In this document: positions 14,394-16,918 of the stretch, piece by piece | Numbering within the stretch: position 1 is the stretch's first letter | Layout of the letters: the number at the start of each line of letters is the position of its first letter | Assembly (NCBI GenBank): GCA_905235755.1 | Contig: CAJONA010000008.1 | Location: 1-16,918 of the forward strand | Length of the DNA: 16,918 bases | From: an uncultured Clostridia bacterium | GTDB lineage: Bacteria > Bacillota > Clostridia > Oscillospirales > CAG-272 | Direction: 5' to 3' | Translations under genes and position numbers: made by a program | The notes under the pieces: generated by a model | Told to the model about the DNA's origin: nothing | The model's input: the letters and a program-made list of their open reading frames with translations, nothing else | Databases searched by the model: none

Positions 14394-14776
14394 TCCGTGT
14401 TCTCCTGTTTAAATATGGCGTTCTTAATGTGATTGATTTTTACGTCCTCTTTGTCGATGTACACCTCGATAACGTCGAGCCGCACGCGTTTATTTAAATT
14501 TTCAGCGAGTCCTTTTTCCCTGATATACGCCTCAGCGCACGCGATAAGACGCTCGGCCTTTCTGCGGTCGACAGCCGCCGACGGTCTGCCGTATCTATTC
14601 GACGCGGGCGTGCGCGTCTTTACTTCGACGAACAGCAAATGTCCGTCGTCCTCGCAGATCATATCCGTTTCAAGATGCCCCGAGCGCCAGTTGCGCTCGA
14701 TGACGTTAAAGCCGTTCTTTGCGAGATATTCCGCCGCAAGCCGTTCGCCGCGAAGCCCCAGCTCACTTTTCTTCAT
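14390..14776 (-). CDS. yraN: YraN family (UPF0102) putative endonuclease
   Basis: This 128-residue protein has a restriction-endonuclease-like fold. The core reads SGHLETDMICEDDGHLLFVEVKTRT, supplying Glu36-x-Asp38 and Glu51-Val-Lys53, the expected metal and catalytic residues. Relatives usually have GEIDLI here, so the GHLETDMI version keeps the acidic pair in a slightly different setting. The biological role of the family is poorly known, with links to Holliday-type or replication substrates only inferred. The start overlaps the end of rnhB by 14 bases, and the end overlaps the dipeptidase start. Only a weak purine-rich ribosome binding site is visible, consistent with translational coupling. 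Confidence 0.92.
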   Translation of the reverse strand: MKKSELGLRGERLAAEYLAKNGFNVIERNWRSGHLETDMICEDDGHLLFVEVKTRTPASNRYGRPSAAVDRRKAERLIACAEAYIREKGLAENLNKRVRLDVIEVYIDKEDVKINHIKNAIFKQENTD

Positions 14777-15374
14777 TTTCTTTATATGCGAATTTCAAAA
14801 AACTGCGACGGTGTTCCGGGCACGGCCCGAGCTCTATCACTTTCGCGCGATGTGCCGCCGTCGGATAGCCCTTGTGCTTTTTGAAATCGTACTCTGGGTA
14901 TTTTTTGTCGAGCTCGACGCACTCGCGGTCGCGCGTCACCTTTGCGATTATCGACGCGGCCGCTATCGACGGTGATTTCCCGTCTCCGCCGATCACCGTC
15001 TTGACCGGGATCTTGAAGTGGCGCGCACAGTTGCCGTCGATGAGCGCAAAATCCGCCTTTACTGCGAGCGCGTCGACGGCGCGGTTCATCGCTATCATCG
15101 TCGCTTCGAGGATATTGTATGTATCTATCTCCTTAGGCGTCGCCTCGCCGACCGCCCAAACGGCGTTTTCGGTTATCGTTTTATAAAGCGCCTCGCGCTT
15201 TTTTTCGCTCAGCTTTTTTGAGTCGTCGAGCCCATCGGGCAAAAATCCCTCGGGAAGTATCACCGCCGCCGCAACGACGTTTCCCGCGAGCGGCCCGCGT
15301 CCCGCTTCGTCGATGCCGCAGACGCTCATAAAGCCCGCCTCGCGGCACTCGTTTTCGTATTTGAAGTCAAGCAT
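14763..15374 (-). CDS. rnhB: Ribonuclease HII
   Basis: RNase HII cuts RNA in RNA:DNA hybrids and removes single ribonucleotides from DNA. I choose ATG 15374 (MLDFKYENE, 203 residues) because GGAGG is 6 bases upstream; two ATGs occur in tandem. The four acidic residues of the active site are visible: Asp22 and Glu23 in GIDEAGRGPLAG, Asp113 in LIDGN, and Asp131 in GGDGKSPSIAAASIIAKVTRD. Length is normal. The start overlaps the rbgA stop by 8 bases, and the end overlaps yraN. Confidence 0.97.
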   Translation of the reverse strand: MLDFKYENECREAGFMSVCGIDEAGRGPLAGNVVAAAVILPEGFLPDGLDDSKKLSEKKREALYKTITENAVWAVGEATPKEIDTYNILEATMIAMNRAVDALAVKADFALIDGNCARHFKIPVKTVIGGDGKSPSIAAASIIAKVTRDRECVELDKKYPEYDFKKHKGYPTAAHRAKVIELGPCPEHRRSFLKFAYKENEEK

Positions 15375-16239
15375 CATTTCCCTCCGGTACTTCAAGCGTT
15401 ATCCGTCCTATCGCGCCCGAGCGGAACTCGTCGATGAGCATTTTCGCCGTGCGCTCGAAATTGACTTCGCCTCCCGAAACGAGAAATCCGCGGCGGCGGC
15501 CTATCAGCTCGACTATCTCCCAGTTTTCAAGGCCTTCCGTCTCGGCGGCGTCTATCTTGTACCGCGAGAAGAACACGTCGGGGTACGATTTTATCAGCCG
15601 TGCCGCAAGCACCGTCGAGAGCGTTTCGATATCCATAACAGCGTCTTTGATGGCGCCCGTCATGGCGAGATTTTCGCCGACGCGGCGCTCGTCGAATTTC
15701 GGCCACAGCACACCCGGCATATCGAGCAGGTCGATCCCTATCGACGTCTTGACCCATTGTTTATCAAGCGTCACGCCCGGCCTGTTCTCGACCTTCGCCT
15801 TTTTGTCGGCGGCGAGACGATTTATGAGCGAGCTTTTGCCGACGTTCGGTATGCCGACGATCATCGCACGCAAAGGGCGCGTCATGCCCTTCGCCTCGTC
15901 GCGTTTCAGTTTTTCGGCGCAAAGGCGGCGCGACATGGGCGCGATCTTATCGATCCCCTCTCCTGTGCGCACGTCGTAGAATATACATTCCCTTCCTTGC
16001 GCGGAAAAATACCTTTTCCATTTGTCATTTGCCGTATCGTCGGCAAGCGAAGATTTTGAAAGCAAAGTCAGACGCGGCTTTGCCGCCGTCAGACGGGGAA
16101 TTTCGGGATTTTGCGACGAATACGGTATGCGCGCGTCAAGCAGCTCGAACACTATATCGACTTGTTTAAGATTTTCGGTTATCATACGGCGCGTTTTCGC
16201 CATATGCCCCGGGAACCACTGTATCGTTTGAGACGGCAT
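15367..16239 (-). CDS. rbgA: Ribosome biogenesis GTPase RbgA (YlqF) with atypical G4
   Basis: This circularly permuted GTPase drives late 50S subunit maturation. Its 290 residues begin IQWFPGHMAKTRR (conserved His12 near the N terminus). Motif order is G4-G1-G2-G3 as expected: G1 GIPNVGKSS (129-137), G2 Thr157 in RPGVT, G3 DMPG (173-176). The G4 position, where relatives have NKxD (LLNKxDLAD), reads LLSKSSLAD (59-67). Both the Asn and the Asp are replaced by Ser, confirmed in the codons TCA AAA TCT TCG. Asp normally gives guanine specificity. The frame is otherwise intact. AAAGGAG stands 6 bases before the ATG, overlapping the end of lepB. Family is sure; nucleotide preference is open. Confidence 0.95.
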   Translation of the reverse strand: MPSQTIQWFPGHMAKTRRMITENLKQVDIVFELLDARIPYSSQNPEIPRLTAAKPRLTLLSKSSLADDTANDKWKRYFSAQGRECIFYDVRTGEGIDKIAPMSRRLCAEKLKRDEAKGMTRPLRAMIVGIPNVGKSSLINRLAADKKAKVENRPGVTLDKQWVKTSIGIDLLDMPGVLWPKFDERRVGENLAMTGAIKDAVMDIETLSTVLAARLIKSYPDVFFSRYKIDAAETEGLENWEIVELIGRRRGFLVSGGEVNFERTAKMLIDEFRSGAIGRITLEVPEGNDA

Positions 16240-16250
16240 TTTACGCTCCT

Positions 16251-16841
16251 TTACTCAACTGTTCCGATTTTTGAGAACGGGAACAGGCGGAATACCGCTT
16301 TTCCCATTATATCGCTTTCGCTGACGAGCCCGACGCCCGCGAAGCGGCTGTCGCTGGATGCGTTGCGGTTGTCTCCCATTACGAAGACGTACCCCTCGGG
16401 TATTGTCAAGACGCCGTTTTCATCGAGAACGGCGCCGTAATATGTGTAAAAATTTTCTCTGTTCATATCGGCGGCGAGCTCGCGTTTGACATACGTTTCG
16501 TCGAGCTTGACGCCGTCGACGTAGACTGCCCAATTATTAAAATCGATTTTAAGCGTCTGCCCGCCCACGGCGATAACGCGCTTTATAAGCGGCTCCTTAA
16601 AATATCCGTCCGACTGCTGAAAAACGACGATGTCTCCCGTTTTCGGCGTGTAGAACAGATTTGAAACGACGAGTCTGTCGCCGTTTTGGAGCGTGTTGTT
16701 CATCGAATTTCCCTCGACGGTCGAAAGCCGCGCGACAAAAGTGAATATCAGCAGCACGATGACGACCGATATCGCACAAACTTCGATTATATCGTACCAA
16801 AATGATGTCGTTGAGTTCTTTTTTGTTTTTTCCGTATCCAT
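16251..16841 (-). CDS. lepB: Signal peptidase I
   Basis: This type I signal peptidase cleaves signal peptides of exported proteins on the outer face of the cytoplasmic membrane. Start chosen at ATG 16841 (MDTEKTKKNS, 196 residues) since GGAGG is 4 bases upstream. A single N-terminal membrane segment lies at about 19-38. The catalytic dyad is Ser46 (EGNSMNNTL) and Lys87 (LIKRVIAVGG). The conserved GDNRNASSDSR is at 156-166. It is the first complete gene of the lepB-rbgA-rnhB-yraN-dipeptidase run. In many Bacillota rplS lies upstream; here the window ends before that can be seen. Confidence 0.96.
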   Translation of the reverse strand: MDTEKTKKNSTTSFWYDIIEVCAISVVIVLLIFTFVARLSTVEGNSMNNTLQNGDRLVVSNLFYTPKTGDIVVFQQSDGYFKEPLIKRVIAVGGQTLKIDFNNWAVYVDGVKLDETYVKRELAADMNRENFYTYYGAVLDENGVLTIPEGYVFVMGDNRNASSDSRFAGVGLVSESDIMGKAVFRLFPFSKIGTVE

Positions 16842-16849
16842 TTTGCCTC

Positions 16850-16868
16850 CGTCAAAGCGCATTTGACG
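16850..16868. promoter_or_regulatory. Small palindrome adjoining the lepB ribosome binding site
   Basis: CGTCAAA and TTTGACG are perfect 7-base arms around a 5-base loop. On the minus-strand mRNA the hairpin shares its last G with the GGAGG of lepB, so it could limit access by ribosomes. The remaining 50 bases to the window edge hold no gene that I can see. Confidence 0.35.
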
Positions 16869-16918
16869 CTTCGTTTGAAATTTCTTTTGCCGTGACGGCA
16901 AACTGCACGAAAAGTATT

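Noticed and set aside
15313..16059. 248-codon open frame opposite rbgA
   Set aside because: Antisense shadow, with composition typical of reversed Clostridial coding sequence.

Overview
The window looks like a chromosomal segment of a low-to-mid GC Gram-positive bacterium of class Clostridia (Bacillota), probably an uncultured gut-type lineage. This is inferred from several things: the gene order tig-clpP-clpX and lepB-rbgA-rnhB-yraN, a CIRCE element in front of groES-groEL, a DUF1540 protein, strong GGAGG ribosome binding sites, and consensus sigma-A promoters with 17-bp spacers. I cannot assign a genus. No tRNA, rRNA, CRISPR array, transposase or integrase was seen.

Layout. Positions 1-211 hold no convincing gene, only a degenerate GC-rich tandem repeat and a terminator. 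From 212 to 2495 there is a small locus: an AlkZ/HTH_42-like DNA glycosylase candidate (minus), an unidentified 60-residue protein (minus) with a perfect-consensus promoter, and a divergent XRE-S24 self-cleaving repressor (plus). Their shared 183-bp intergenic region carries three copies of a TACCGT-nn-AAGGTA operator-like motif. A sodium:alanine-type symporter (minus) converges on the repressor. Next comes groES-groEL (plus), with a sigma-A promoter directly followed by a CIRCE operator. It is followed by a BlaI-like repressor and M56 metalloprotease sensor pair (plus) with its own palindromic operator. A frameshifted membrane/zinc-ribbon gene remnant lies at 8544-8758.

The second half is mostly minus strand. 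It holds the tig-clpP-clpX proteostasis operon (trigger factor with an unusual 85-residue Lys/Ala/Thr-rich tail), a metallophosphoesterase, a divergent DUF1540 protein, and a tightly packed run lepB-rbgA-rnhB-yraN-M19 dipeptidase. The last four genes of that run overlap or nearly touch, and the dipeptidase starts with TTG.

How the parts fit. GroES/GroEL, trigger factor and ClpXP make this a protein-quality-control neighbourhood. lepB through yraN are ordinary housekeeping genes for secretion, 50S assembly and RNA:DNA hybrid repair. The parts most likely to hold something undescribed are the putative damage-responsive switch at 212-2495 and the M56/DUF4362 sensor pair at 6189-8401. Two protein oddities also stand out: a non-canonical G4 motif in RbgA and the histone-H1-like tail on trigger factor. 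Coordinates of short motifs were counted by eye and may be off by one base.
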